64,000 nucleotides of DNA, from contig JAOBWK010000075.1 of the NCBI GenBank assembly GCA_025463305.1, positions 1-64,000 of the forward strand, written 5' to 3'. Position 1 is the first letter of the stretch, and each line of letters starts with the position of its first letter. This DNA comes from Ilumatobacteraceae bacterium (GTDB lineage Bacteria; Actinomycetota; Acidimicrobiia; Acidimicrobiales; Ilumatobacteraceae). The position numbers and the translations under genes were made by a program. Under the pieces are notes generated by a model, which saw only the letters and a list, made by a program, of their open reading frames with translations, was not told where the DNA came from and made no database searches. Positions 16,972-26,793 of this stretch are shown in pieces.

Positions 16972-19287
16972 ATGAGCTCGGTGAGGGCGTTCCTGGCCGG
17001 TCTCATCAGGCGGCCGATGGTGCAGGCTGCGAGCATCGTGGTGATGGTCGTGATCGTCGCAAATGCGATGCCGCTCACCGGTGTGGTCGACATCAATCCG
17101 TTCGACGTACGAGCTGCGCTCGACACGAACCAACCCGAATCATGGCTCCCTGGTCAGCACACGATCGACCCGAACGACGGCTTCACTGCGGATGCGCTCG
17201 GGCATGCCGCTGCTGAGTCATGGCTGCACGGGCACGTGCCGTACTGGAACTCGGACGAAGGGCTCGGCACTCCGTTGGCCGGCGAGATGCAGGCGGGAGC
17301 GTTCTCGCCCTTCGTCCTGCTCCTGCACTTCAGCGACGGGCTGCTGTACCTGCACGTGCTGCTCGAGATCATCGCAGGCGTCGCGACCCTGTTCTTCCTG
17401 ACCCAGCTCGGACTCCGCCGAGGTGCCGCGACGCTCGGCGGCGTCCTGTTCGCGCTGAACGGAACGCACGCGTGGCTGACGAACGCGGTGTTCGCGCCGA
17501 TCGCCTTCTTGCCCGTGATCATGTTGGGAGTCGAGTGCTGCGTCGCGCGGACCAGAGCGAACAGGCGCGGCGGATTCGGCTTGATCGTCGCCGGCATCTC
17601 CCTGTCGTTGCTCGCTGGCTTTCCCGAGGTGGCCTACATCGATGCGCTCCTCGTCGTCGGCTGGTCGGCCGTGCGGCTGTGGCAGATGGATCGGTCTCGG
17701 CGACTCCACCTCATCGGCAAGCTGGCCGGCGGAGTTTCGCTCGGCGTGATGATCGCGGCGCCGGCCCTCGTTGCCTTCTCCGACTTCGTCGCCAACGCGG
17801 ACGTCGGGGCGCACGGTGGCGCACTCGCGGCAGCTCATCTCAACAGCGACTTCCTGTTCACGCTCGTGCTGCCGTATTCGGCAGGCATGATCGCCGCCAC
17901 CGGGACGGCCAACTCGCAGGTGTTCTGGGGGAGCGTCGGCGGCTACCTCGGCATGTCCGTCGTCGCGCTCGCGCTCTACGGACTGTTCCAACGGCGTTCG
18001 CGAGCGGCACAGGTCCTCCTCGCTGGGGTCGTCGTCGTGCTGGTCGTCCGGATCTTCGGGCTCGTGTCTGCGGTGACCACCGTTCTCAACAAGATCCCAG
18101 GGGTCAGCTACACCGCCTTCGATCGGTATTCGCCTCCGGTGCTCGAGTTCGCTGTCGTCGTCCTGGCCGCGTTCGGCGCAGACCGGCTGCTGCGACGCGA
18201 GCGGAACCGCCGGCACCTCGCCCTCGCCGCCGGGGGGACGGCGATCGTGTTGCTCGCCGCTTCGCTGCAGGCCCGGGCGCGTGTCTCGGAGAACCCGGCG
18301 ATCGAGTTCCGCGTGGCGCTCGCGGTCGGGTCGGTGCTGGGCGCTGCCGTCGTCGGCTTCGGCATCCTCGCCTGTGCAGCGATGCCCGAGCGGTTCCGGT
18401 GGGCACCTCGTGCCGCCTGCGGTCTGGCCGCGCTGGAAGTCGTCGTCCTCTTCGCGCTGCCACAGCTGTCGGCGAACCACAACGACCCGCGGATCGACCG
18501 AGCGCCCATCGAGTTCCTGCGCGACCACCTGGGCACGAGCCGCTTCTTCAGCCTCGGGCCGATCTCTCCGAACTACGGCTCGGCGCTGGGGATCGCCCAG
18601 ATCAACGTGAACGACCTCCCCGTACCGAAGCGCTGGGGTCCGTATGTGGTGTCGCAGCTCAACTCCAACGCGATCCCCGGAGTGTTCACCGGTTACTCGC
18701 CCGCCGATCCGAACGGCCCGGATGCGCTGTCCGAGTTCGCGACTCACCTGGCTGGATATCGGTCTGCCGGCGTCCGCTACCTCGTCACGTTCCACACGGC
18801 GGTTCCACCCGATCTCGCTGCTCAGTTGTCGCTCCAGCAGGTGCTCTCCAGCCCGGGTGCCGACATCTTCGAGCTCCCGGACCCGACGCCGTACTTCACG
18901 GCGCCGGATTGTGCACTGGTCAGCTCCGACCGGACCCACGCTGTCGTCCAGTGCACTCGGGCGTCGACGTTGAAACGCCTCGAGATGCCGATGGCCGGAT
19001 GGACCGCCACCGTCGACGGCCGGAGCGTTCGCGTCGACCCGGTCGATGATGTGTTCCAGCAGATCGCGCTGCCGGCCGGCCAGAGCTCGATCGTGTTCAC
19101 GTTCGAACCCCCTCACATCCGCTGGGCATGGGCTGCCACCTTCATGGCATTCGCGATCCTCATCGGCGTCTCGTGGCGGAACAAGCGGCATCGGGGCGAC
19201 GCGCCGGCGTCAGCGGACGCCAACGCCGCTCCGGCCGATCCAGAGTTCCGAGGCTCGGAGATCCCGCCGGCACATGCGGCCCCTTAG
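16972..19287 (+). CDS. YfhO-like polytopic membrane protein
   Basis: A 771-residue membrane protein of the YfhO/GT-C-like kind. YfhO proteins are implicated in glycosylating lipoteichoic acid or other surface polymers from a lipid-linked sugar. A first membrane segment at residues about 17-36 is followed by an extracytoplasmic loop with DPNDGF and HVPYWNSDEGLGTPL, which is characteristic of the family. Ten or more hydrophobic segments then run to residue about 500, followed by a 240-residue soluble domain and a last membrane helix near 718-735. The start ATG is 34 nt after the coiled-coil gene. The 19274 transferase begins inside its end, a 14-bp overlap. Confidence 0.83.
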   Translation: MSSVRAFLAGLIRRPMVQAASIVVMVVIVANAMPLTGVVDINPFDVRAALDTNQPESWLPGQHTIDPNDGFTADALGHAAAESWLHGHVPYWNSDEGLGTPLAGEMQAGAFSPFVLLLHFSDGLLYLHVLLEIIAGVATLFFLTQLGLRRGAATLGGVLFALNGTHAWLTNAVFAPIAFLPVIMLGVECCVARTRANRRGGFGLIVAGISLSLLAGFPEVAYIDALLVVGWSAVRLWQMDRSRRLHLIGKLAGGVSLGVMIAAPALVAFSDFVANADVGAHGGALAAAHLNSDFLFTLVLPYSAGMIAATGTANSQVFWGSVGGYLGMSVVALALYGLFQRRSRAAQVLLAGVVVVLVVRIFGLVSAVTTVLNKIPGVSYTAFDRYSPPVLEFAVVVLAAFGADRLLRRERNRRHLALAAGGTAIVLLAASLQARARVSENPAIEFRVALAVGSVLGAAVVGFGILACAAMPERFRWAPRAACGLAALEVVVLFALPQLSANHNDPRIDRAPIEFLRDHLGTSRFFSLGPISPNYGSALGIAQINVNDLPVPKRWGPYVVSQLNSNAIPGVFTGYSPADPNGPDALSEFATHLAGYRSAGVRYLVTFHTAVPPDLAAQLSLQQVLSSPGADIFELPDPTPYFTAPDCALVSSDRTHAVVQCTRASTLKRLEMPMAGWTATVDGRSVRVDPVDDVFQQIALPAGQSSIVFTFEPPHIRWAWAATFMAFAILIGVSWRNKRHRGDAPASADANAAPADPEFRGSEIPPAHAAP

Positions 19288-21220
19288 CCTGCAGGTCGTG
19301 CCGCGACCGCCCGTCAACGTGTTCGTCGCCGCGGACGGCAACGAGTTCATGCGCGACATCGCCGCGAACTTCGCCGAAGCTGCGATCCAGATCGGTCGCC
19401 ATGCCGAAGTGGTCACCGATCGGCTCCCCGCCGTCGACGGTTCGATCAACCTGGTGATCGCGCCGCACGAGTTCTTCGTGCTGTCCGACCACCCCGCCGA
19501 GGCCCTGAAGGCCGCGGCTGCGGCGAGCGTGTGCATCTGCACCGAGCAGCCGAACACGCCGTGGTTCCACCTCTCGCTCGACGCCTGCCAGCGCGGGCTC
19601 GTCACGTTCGACATCAACGAGCACGGCACGCAGGCGCTGCGCGAGTTCGGGGTGAACGCGATCCGTCTGCCGTTCGGCGCCGTCCCGTCGATGATGGAGG
19701 GCGAGGTTCCCGCCATCGCCGACCGCGACCTCGATCTGCTGTTCATGGGCAGCCTCGATCCGCGGCGCGGACGCGTGCTCGCCGGCTTGGCGTCGTCGTT
19801 GTGGGACCGCCACAGCGAGCTGCGCCTGTTCCCGTTCGACAAGCCGGTCGTGCCGGGCACCCCGGGCGTTGTGTTCGGCCGCGAGAAGTACGAGCTGCTG
19901 CGGCGCGCCAAGCTGCTGGTCAACGTCCATCGTGATCGCACCACACACCTGCCGCCCGGTGCCACGCCGCCCGCGTACTTCGAGTGGGTGCGGATGGTCG
20001 AGACGATGGCCAACGGTTGCGTCGTGCTCACCGAGCCGTCCGACGGCTACGCGCCCCTCGTCGCGGGGACGCACTTCGTGTCGGCCTCCGCCGACGACCT
20101 GGCCGACGCGATGGTCGAGCTCCTGGCCGATCCGGCGCGTCTGCAGGCGATCTCGACCGCCGCGCGGCATGCGGTCACCGAGGAGCTGCCACTCGCTGCT
20201 TCGCTGGAACCGGCGCTCGAGTTGATCGAGGCCACCGTGTTGCCGAGGCTCGCCGAGCACGTCGCCAGCGGTGCACACCGCCGCGGCACCTGGCGGCTGC
20301 ACGAGGGCGGCGCCGAGGGACCGAAGCGCCTCGCAGCGTTCCGCCCGTACGCCGACGTGCTCGCCCGAGCCAAGCAGCTCGCCCTCGCCGAGAGCGAGAC
20401 GCTGCGCCGCCTCGAAGCGGTGCAGGCATTGCTGCGCCACAGCGTCGAGCAGCACATCCACCGGATCGCCACGCCGGCCCACGACCGGATGGTGGCGGAG
20501 GGGACCGTGCCCCGCGTCTCGGTGCTCGTGACGCTGTACGACTACGAGCACCTGGTCGCCGAGACGCTCGACAGCATCATCGCCAGCCGCGGGGTCGATC
20601 TGGAGATCGTGATCGTCGAGGACCACGCCACCGACGGCAGCCGTCGCGTCGTGACGGAGTACCTGACCGATCATCCCGATGTGCCGATGCTGCTGCTCGC
20701 CAAGGACGCCAACGAGGGCCTCGCCGCCGCACGCAACACCGGCATCGCCTCGTGCCGCGCCGAGCTGGTGATGATCATGGACGCGGACAACCTCGTCTAC
20801 CCCACGTGCCTCGAACGGCTCGCGGCGGCGCTGGATGCCGACCCCGACGCAGCGTTCGCGTACGCGGCGCTCGAACAGTTCGGTGGCCTCGCCCACCTCG
20901 TCAGCGCGTACGCCTGGAACCCGGTGTGGCTGTGCGCGGCGAACTACATCGACGCCCAGACGATGATCCGGCGCAGCGTGCTGCGGTCGCTCGGCGGCTA
21001 CCGCATCGGCGACCCGCTGGTCTTCGGCTGGGAGGACTGGGAGATGTGGCTCCGTCTCGCCAGCCGTGGCGATCACGGCGTGCTCGTCCCCGAGATGCTC
21101 GGCCGCTACCGGGTCCAGGCGGGGTCGATGATCGGCCTCACCAACCTCTCCGTCGACGAATCACTCGCCCACCTCCGCGACCTCCACCCGGCCCTGCCCT
21201 GGCCCGACCTGCCGGCCTGA
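19274..21220 (+). CDS. Bifunctional glycosyltransferase: GT-B (CgeB-like) plus GT2
   Basis: A 648-residue protein with two different transferase folds. Residues about 12-330 form a GT-B domain (FVAADGNEFMRDI, LLFMGSLDPRRGRVLAGL, VRMVETMANGCVVLTEPSDG), similar to CgeB and group 1 enzymes. Residues about 413-648 form a GT2 domain (PRVSVLVTLYDYEHLVAETL, VIVEDHATDGSR, MIMDADNLVYPTCLE with the DxD-like DAD, and FGWEDWEMWLRLA). A helical linker joins them. The start ATG overlaps the YfhO-like gene by 14 bp, so both are in one operon. Fused transferases usually build two consecutive linkages of one glycan. Confidence 0.87.
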   Translation: MRPLSLQVVPRPPVNVFVAADGNEFMRDIAANFAEAAIQIGRHAEVVTDRLPAVDGSINLVIAPHEFFVLSDHPAEALKAAAAASVCICTEQPNTPWFHLSLDACQRGLVTFDINEHGTQALREFGVNAIRLPFGAVPSMMEGEVPAIADRDLDLLFMGSLDPRRGRVLAGLASSLWDRHSELRLFPFDKPVVPGTPGVVFGREKYELLRRAKLLVNVHRDRTTHLPPGATPPAYFEWVRMVETMANGCVVLTEPSDGYAPLVAGTHFVSASADDLADAMVELLADPARLQAISTAARHAVTEELPLAASLEPALELIEATVLPRLAEHVASGAHRRGTWRLHEGGAEGPKRLAAFRPYADVLARAKQLALAESETLRRLEAVQALLRHSVEQHIHRIATPAHDRMVAEGTVPRVSVLVTLYDYEHLVAETLDSIIASRGVDLEIVIVEDHATDGSRRVVTEYLTDHPDVPMLLLAKDANEGLAAARNTGIASCRAELVMIMDADNLVYPTCLERLAAALDADPDAAFAYAALEQFGGLAHLVSAYAWNPVWLCAANYIDAQTMIRRSVLRSLGGYRIGDPLVFGWEDWEMWLRLASRGDHGVLVPEMLGRYRVQAGSMIGLTNLSVDESLAHLRDLHPALPWPDLPA

Positions 21221-21227
21221 ACGGGTC

Positions 21228-21854
21228 TCAGCGGGGCGGGCGGGCCTTCGTCGGGCGGTCCGGCATCGGGCGGTCCTGCTTGTCCTTCTTCGCCGCCTTC
21301 TGCTCCTTCTTCCAGACGCGCACGACGGCGAGCGATTCGGGGGAGTGGATGTCGGCAACCGAGCGGGGCACATCGTCGCCGAACGCGCCGGCAGCCTCTC
21401 GCCAGCCGGGCAGCGCGAGCCCGGCACGCTTGCCGAGGATCGCGATGAAGATCTTCGCCTTCTCGTCACCGAAGCCCGGAAGTCGGCGGAGCCGGGCGTA
21501 CAGATCGGCGCCGTCGGAGGCACTGGACCACAGCGCCTCGATGTCGTCGCCGTAGGTCGAGCTGAGCACACCGCAGAGGGCGTGGATGCGCTTGCCCATC
21601 GCCGCCGGGAAGCGATGGATGGCGGGCCTCGCGCAGCACACGGCGACGAAGTCGTCCTCCGACATCTCGGTGATCAGCGCCGGATCGAGGTGGCCGAGAC
21701 GAGCCAGCAACGTGGCCGGACCGGTGAACGCCCACTCCATCGGGACCTGTTGATCCAACAACATTCCTAGAAGAAGTGCCACCGGGTCCCGATTGAGGAG
21801 TGCATCCGCTTCGGCATCGCCCGTGATGTAGAGGCTGCCGTCCACGTGAATCAT
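21228..21854 (-). CDS. HhH-GPD-type base-excision DNA repair protein
   Basis: A 208-residue protein of the helix-hairpin-helix DNA glycosylase superfamily in the short actinobacterial form. The helix DPVALLLGMLLDQQVPMEWA opens the fold (near residue 25). The hairpin and Gly-Pro-Asp-like segment is RLRRLPGFGDEKAKIFIA near residue 127. There is no iron-sulfur cysteine cluster. The C-terminus is a lysine/arginine-rich tail. The ATG at 21854 is preferred over the GTG-type upstream codon because the family begins at this point (MIHVDGSLYITGD). It ends 7 bp from the convergent transferase and is unrelated to the glycan locus. Confidence 0.82.
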   Translation of the reverse strand: MIHVDGSLYITGDAEADALLNRDPVALLLGMLLDQQVPMEWAFTGPATLLARLGHLDPALITEMSEDDFVAVCCARPAIHRFPAAMGKRIHALCGVLSSTYGDDIEALWSSASDGADLYARLRRLPGFGDEKAKIFIAILGKRAGLALPGWREAAGAFGDDVPRSVADIHSPESLAVVRVWKKEQKAAKKDKQDRPMPDRPTKARPPR

Positions 21855-21994
21855 CGTACGTGTCGGCCCATGTGGTGGCCCGGCCCACGACGAACTCAAG
21901 AGTTCGTCAATTCGAACGCTCCAGCTTCAAGAACCTCCCTGGCTGTCCCGATCCCTTGTGCGTCAAGTCGGCTGCATGGATGCGGGGATGAGAG

Positions 21995-24016
21995 ATGTTA
22001 CGGAAAACGGGACGACGCATCGGTTACGCCGCTTCATTGACGGCGCTCGTGATGTCTGCGGTGGTCGCTTCGCCCGCCGCGGCGGCTGATCCGCCGTTCA
22101 TCGATCCGTCCTCGGCGTGGCTGACCACGGTCAACTACTTCCGGGCGATGGCGGATCTGCCGGCGGTCACGGAAGACCCCACGCTGTCGGCGGCGGCCTA
22201 CAACCACTCGTGCTACATGCTCTACAACGGCATCGCCCACGACGAGATCCCCGGCCTGCAGGGCTACACCCCCAGCGGTGACGCCGCCGGCAACAACGGC
22301 AACGTCGCCGTGTCGAGCGTCTACAACGAGTCGGCCCGCAGCCACATCGAGCTGTGGATGACCGGCCCGTTCCACGCCATCGGCGTGCTCCGTCCGAACC
22401 TGCACACGGTCGGCTTCGGCAAGTGCGACATGACGACCACGCCGCTGTGGCACTCGGGCGCCACGCTCGATGTCCTCCACGGCCTCGGCTCGCCCGTCGC
22501 CCAGCCCGACCCGATCGTGTTCCCGGGCAACGGCACCACGACCAGCCTCAACCGGTTCATCACCGAGAGCCCGAACCCGCTCGACTTCTGCGGCTGGACC
22601 GGTCAGTCGGTCGGCCTGCCCATCCTGGCCCTGATGCCCGAAGGCTTCAGCGCCAACCCGACGGCGACGGTCTCGTCCTCGTCCGGCGGGATGGACGTGT
22701 GCGTCCTCTCCTCGAAGAACACCACGGGTGTCGCCCAGCAGATCCTGGCCGGGAACAACGCGGTCGTCGTCATCCCGCACACCCAGCTGGCGCCCGACAC
22801 CTACTCGGTGAACGTCACCACCAGCGCCCGCTCGGTGGCGTGGAGCTTCACGGTCGACCCGAGCGCCGCCACCGGTGCCCAACCGGCGCCGACCACGATC
22901 CCGCTCGCCTCCGGCTCGACCCTGCACGTCCTCACCCCGACCCGCATCGTCGACACCCGGTCCAACCTCGGGACGACGACGATCGTCGGCACGCTCACCA
23001 AGCGGATCCAGATCACCGGCAACGGCGGTGTCCCGAACGGTGCCCAGGCGATCAGCGCGAACTTCACCGCAACCGGTGCCGCATCGAACGGCTACCTCAC
23101 GGTGTGGAACTGCTCGACGGACCGCCCCACGGTCTCGACGCTCAACTACGGGCCGGGCGACGCGGTGCCCAACGGGGCGAGCGTGCCACTCGACTCGGCT
23201 GGTGGGATCTGCGTGTACTCCCCGGTCACCACCGATCTGCTCGTCGACGTCAACGGCTACTACGGCTCCGGCGACGGCGGACGGTTCGCCTCCGTCACAC
23301 CGGCCCGGCTGATGGACAGTCGCATCGGCCTCGGCACTCCCGGACGGGTCCCCAGCAACGGCGTGGTGTCGCTCCAGGTCACCGGCGTTGCCGGTGTGCC
23401 GAGCAACGTGTCGGCCGTCGCCCTGAACGTCACCAGCGTGAACCCGAGCGCTGCTGGCTACGTCACCGTCTATCCGTGCGACACCGCCCGGCCGACGGTG
23501 TCCAGCCTCAACCCGAGCCCGGGTTCGGCCAAACCCAACGTGGTCATCACGCCCGTCGCTGCTGACGGAACGGTCTGCCTCTACACGAACACCGACGTCG
23601 ACCTGATCGTCGACATCACCGGCTACCTCGTGTCGAACGCTGCGCTGAAGTTCACCTCGACCTCGCCGTTCCGCCTCACCGACACCCGTTCGGGCAGCGG
23701 CGAGCTGAACAACGGCACCGGCGGCCAGCCGCTCACGGGCGGTCAGTTCCTCACCGTCAGCGTCGCCGGCCAGCGCGGGATCTCGGCCGATGCGAAGGCG
23801 ATCTCGGCCAACTTCACGGTCATCGGTGCGACCAGCTCCGGCTACGTCACGGCCTGGCCGTGCGGCCAGCAGCCAGCGACGTCAACCGTCAACTTCGGGA
23901 TCGGCAACGCTGTTGCCAACGGGGCGCAGATGCCTCTGTCGGCCACCGGCCAGCTCTGCATCTACGCCTCCAGCACCGTCCACGTCATCGTCGACATCAA
24001 CGGCTGGTGGAGCTGA
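21995..24016 (+). CDS. Secreted CAP-domain protein with three RLLDTR repeats
   Basis: A 673-residue exported protein. Residues 1-31 are a signal peptide ending ASPAAAA. Residues about 42-180 are a CAP/SCP-like domain: the segments AAYNHSCYMLYNGIAHDEIP and HIELWMTGPFHAIGVLRPNL carry the histidines and acidic residues of that fold. A short beta domain follows, then three RLLDTR-type repeats from about residues 308, 428 and 550. Unlike the two long paralogues, these repeats contain paired cysteines (VWNCSTDRP and GGICVYSP), suggesting disulfides formed outside the cell. It ends 1 bp before the convergent aceE. CAP proteins often act on the wall or on other cells; the activity here is unknown. 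Confidence 0.82.
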   Translation: MLRKTGRRIGYAASLTALVMSAVVASPAAAADPPFIDPSSAWLTTVNYFRAMADLPAVTEDPTLSAAAYNHSCYMLYNGIAHDEIPGLQGYTPSGDAAGNNGNVAVSSVYNESARSHIELWMTGPFHAIGVLRPNLHTVGFGKCDMTTTPLWHSGATLDVLHGLGSPVAQPDPIVFPGNGTTTSLNRFITESPNPLDFCGWTGQSVGLPILALMPEGFSANPTATVSSSSGGMDVCVLSSKNTTGVAQQILAGNNAVVVIPHTQLAPDTYSVNVTTSARSVAWSFTVDPSAATGAQPAPTTIPLASGSTLHVLTPTRIVDTRSNLGTTTIVGTLTKRIQITGNGGVPNGAQAISANFTATGAASNGYLTVWNCSTDRPTVSTLNYGPGDAVPNGASVPLDSAGGICVYSPVTTDLLVDVNGYYGSGDGGRFASVTPARLMDSRIGLGTPGRVPSNGVVSLQVTGVAGVPSNVSAVALNVTSVNPSAAGYVTVYPCDTARPTVSSLNPSPGSAKPNVVITPVAADGTVCLYTNTDVDLIVDITGYLVSNAALKFTSTSPFRLTDTRSGSGELNNGTGGQPLTGGQFLTVSVAGQRGISADAKAISANFTVIGATSSGYVTAWPCGQQPATSTVNFGIGNAVANGAQMPLSATGQLCIYASSTVHVIVDINGWWS

Positions 24017-24017
24017 G

Positions 24018-26729
24018 TCAGATCAGATACGGGTCGGCGGCGTCGGGGTCGATGTTGTAGCGGCCCATCGCATCCTTGACCAGGGCCGGCTCGATGCTGC
24101 CGGCCTTGGCGAGGGCGGCGAGGGTGGCGACGACGACGCTGGCGGCATCGACCTCGAAGTGCTGGCGGAGGGCCTCACGGGTGTCGGAGCGACCCATCCC
24201 GTCGGTGCCGAGCGGCACGAAGTCGCGGCCGGGCAGGAAGCGGGCCACCTGCTCGGGCACGATCTTCATGAAGTCGGTGGCGGCGATGATCGGCCCGGGG
24301 GAGTTCTGCAGCAGCTCGGCGACGAGCGGGGTGCGCTGGTGCGCATCGGGATGCAGCCGGTTCCAGCGCTCGGCGGCGAGTGCGTCCTCGCGCAGTGACT
24401 TGTACGACGTGGCCGACCACAGCTCGCAGCCGATGCCGTAGCTCGCCTGCAGGTCGGCGGCCGCCTCGCGCACTGCAGTGTGCGCAGAGCCGGAGAACAG
24501 CAACGTGGCGCGCACGTTCGCCTCGGGCGCGTTCTGCCAGAGGTAGAGGCCGCGGACGATCTCGTCGGCGATGCCGTCGCGCGCCGGGATCGGCGGCATG
24601 ACGTAGTTCTCGTTGTAGAGCGTGAGGTAGTAGAAGATGTCCTCGTTGCCGACGCCGTACATCCGGTCGAGGCCGTTCTTGATGATCGCGGCGATCTCGT
24701 AGGCGAACGCCGGGTCGTAGGCCTGGACGGCCGGCACGGCGCTGGCGAGGAGCAGGCTCTGCCCGTCCTGGTGCTGCAGCCCTTCACCGAGGAGCGTGGT
24801 GCGCCCGGCGGTGGCACCGAGCAGGAACCCCTTGGTGCGTGCGTCGGCGGCCTGCCAGATGAGGTCGCCCACCCGCTGGAACCCGAACAACGAATAGAAC
24901 GTGTAGAAGGGCACCATCGGCACGCCACGGGTGGCGTACGCGGTGCCGGCGGCGATGAAGCTCGACAGCGCACCCGCCTCGGTGATGCCCTCCTCGAGGA
25001 TCTGGCCGTCGGCGGACTCCGCGTAGGACAGCAGCAGATCGTGGTCGACGGGCTCGTACTTCTGTCCCTGCGATGCATAGATCTTCAGCTCGCGGAACAG
25101 TGCGTCCATGCCGAAGGTGCGGGCCTCGTCGGGGATGATCGGCACGACTCGCTCGCCGAACTTGGGATCGCGGGCGAGACCGCGCAGCAGCCGGGTGAAG
25201 CCCATCGTGGTGCTCACGGACTGGGTGCCCGAGCCGGCGTTCAGCTCCTGGAACACGGCCGGATCCGGCATCTCGATGGCGCGCCGGACCCGGGTGGTGC
25301 GCTTGGGCAGGCTGCCCCCGAGCGCGCGACGGCGCTCGAGCATGTACTGGTGCTCGACGCTGTTGACCGGCGGCTTGTAGTACGGCATGTTGTCGTTCTC
25401 GAACGCGCTGTCGGGGATCTCGTCCTGCAGGAACAGCCGGTCGCGCAGGGTGATCAGCTGATCGGCCGTGAGCTTCTTGATCTGGTGGGTGGCGTTGCGA
25501 CCCTCGACCGAGGGCCCGAGCGTCCAGCCCTTGATGGTCTTGCAGAGGATGACGGTGGGCGCACCGCTGCCGAGGTTGTCCTGGGCGGCCTTGTACGCGG
25601 CGTACAGCTTGCGGTAGTCGTGCCCGCCGCGGGGCAGGTTGCGCAGGTCGTCGTCGCTGAGGTCCGACACCATCGAGCGCAGGCGTGGGTCGGGGCCGAA
25701 GAAGTTCTCGCGGATGTAGTTGCCGTCTTCCACCGTGTAGCGCTGGAACTGGCCGTCGACCGTGTTGTTCATCTGGTTGAGCAGCGCGCCGTCCTTGTCC
25801 TTGGCGAGGAGGTCGTCCCACTTGCTGCCCCAGATCACCTTGATCACGTTCCAGCCGGCACCGCGGAAGGTGGCCTCGAGCTCCTGGATGACCTTGCCGT
25901 TGCCGCGCACCGGACCGTCGAGGCGCTGCAGGTTGCAGTTGACGACGAAGATCAGGTTGTCGAGGCGCTCGCGGCTGGCCAGCGAGATGCTGCCGAGCGT
26001 CTCGGGCTCGTCGCACTCGCCGTCGCCGAGGAACGCCCACACCCGGCTCTGGCTCGTGTCGTCGAGGCGGCGGTTGTGGAGGTACCGGTTGAACCGGGCC
26101 TGGTACAGCGCGGTGAGCGGCCCGAGGCCCATGCTCACCGTCGGGAACTCCCAGAACTCGGGCATCAGGCGCGGGTGCGGGTAGCTCGACAGGCCACGGC
26201 CACCGCGGCCGATCTCGCGACGGAAGTGGTCGAGGTCGTCCTCGGTGAGCCGGCCCTCGAGGAACGCGCGGGCGTAGATGCCGGGCGCCGCGTGGCCCTG
26301 GAAGTAGACGTGGTCGCCGGCGTTGCCGTCGTCCTTGCCGCGGAAGAAGTGGTTGAACCCGGTCTCGTACAGCGAGGCGCTCGACGCGAACGTGGAGAGG
26401 TGGCCACCGATGCCTTCGGCGTACTTGTTCGCCTTGACGACCATCATCGCCGCGTTCCAGCGGATGAAGGCGCGGACGCGCTGCTCGAGGTAGCTGTCGC
26501 CCGGGAACCACGGCTCCTGCTCGCGCGGGATGGTGTTGACGTATGGCGTGCTCACGGTTGCCGGGAAGCTGACCTGTGTGTCGCGGGCGCGCTCGAGGAG
26601 CTTGCTGAGCAGGAACCGAGCGCGAGTCTTGCCGTGCACGTCGACGACGGCGTCGAGGCTGTCCAGCCACTCCTTGGTCTCGCTCGGATCGGTGTCGGGA
26701 AGTTGGTTGACGAACCCGTCGAAGATCAT
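24018..26729 (-). CDS. aceE: Pyruvate dehydrogenase E1 component, homodimeric
   Basis: A 903-residue thiamine-diphosphate enzyme that decarboxylates pyruvate and reductively acetylates the lipoyl group of E2. The ThDP/Mg motif is FLGDGECDEPETLG (near residue 233) with the closing NCNLQRLDGPVRGN. RGGHDYRKLYAAY and CKTIKGWTLGPSVEGRNATH are typical of the E. coli AceE type found in actinobacteria. Length matches the family (about 890-930). E2 and E3 are not adjacent but lie 12-17 kb downstream. The convergent CAP gene stops 1 bp away, leaving no room for a separate terminator. Confidence 0.96.
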   Translation of the reverse strand: MIFDGFVNQLPDTDPSETKEWLDSLDAVVDVHGKTRARFLLSKLLERARDTQVSFPATVSTPYVNTIPREQEPWFPGDSYLEQRVRAFIRWNAAMMVVKANKYAEGIGGHLSTFASSASLYETGFNHFFRGKDDGNAGDHVYFQGHAAPGIYARAFLEGRLTEDDLDHFRREIGRGGRGLSSYPHPRLMPEFWEFPTVSMGLGPLTALYQARFNRYLHNRRLDDTSQSRVWAFLGDGECDEPETLGSISLASRERLDNLIFVVNCNLQRLDGPVRGNGKVIQELEATFRGAGWNVIKVIWGSKWDDLLAKDKDGALLNQMNNTVDGQFQRYTVEDGNYIRENFFGPDPRLRSMVSDLSDDDLRNLPRGGHDYRKLYAAYKAAQDNLGSGAPTVILCKTIKGWTLGPSVEGRNATHQIKKLTADQLITLRDRLFLQDEIPDSAFENDNMPYYKPPVNSVEHQYMLERRRALGGSLPKRTTRVRRAIEMPDPAVFQELNAGSGTQSVSTTMGFTRLLRGLARDPKFGERVVPIIPDEARTFGMDALFRELKIYASQGQKYEPVDHDLLLSYAESADGQILEEGITEAGALSSFIAAGTAYATRGVPMVPFYTFYSLFGFQRVGDLIWQAADARTKGFLLGATAGRTTLLGEGLQHQDGQSLLLASAVPAVQAYDPAFAYEIAAIIKNGLDRMYGVGNEDIFYYLTLYNENYVMPPIPARDGIADEIVRGLYLWQNAPEANVRATLLFSGSAHTAVREAAADLQASYGIGCELWSATSYKSLREDALAAERWNRLHPDAHQRTPLVAELLQNSPGPIIAATDFMKIVPEQVARFLPGRDFVPLGTDGMGRSDTREALRQHFEVDAASVVVATLAALAKAGSIEPALVKDAMGRYNIDPDAADPYLI

Positions 26730-26793
26730 GCGCTCAGTCTGTCAGGGTTACCGGGGAGTAGTGCCCCAACCGTGCCGGCTTGGGCCAGACTCG

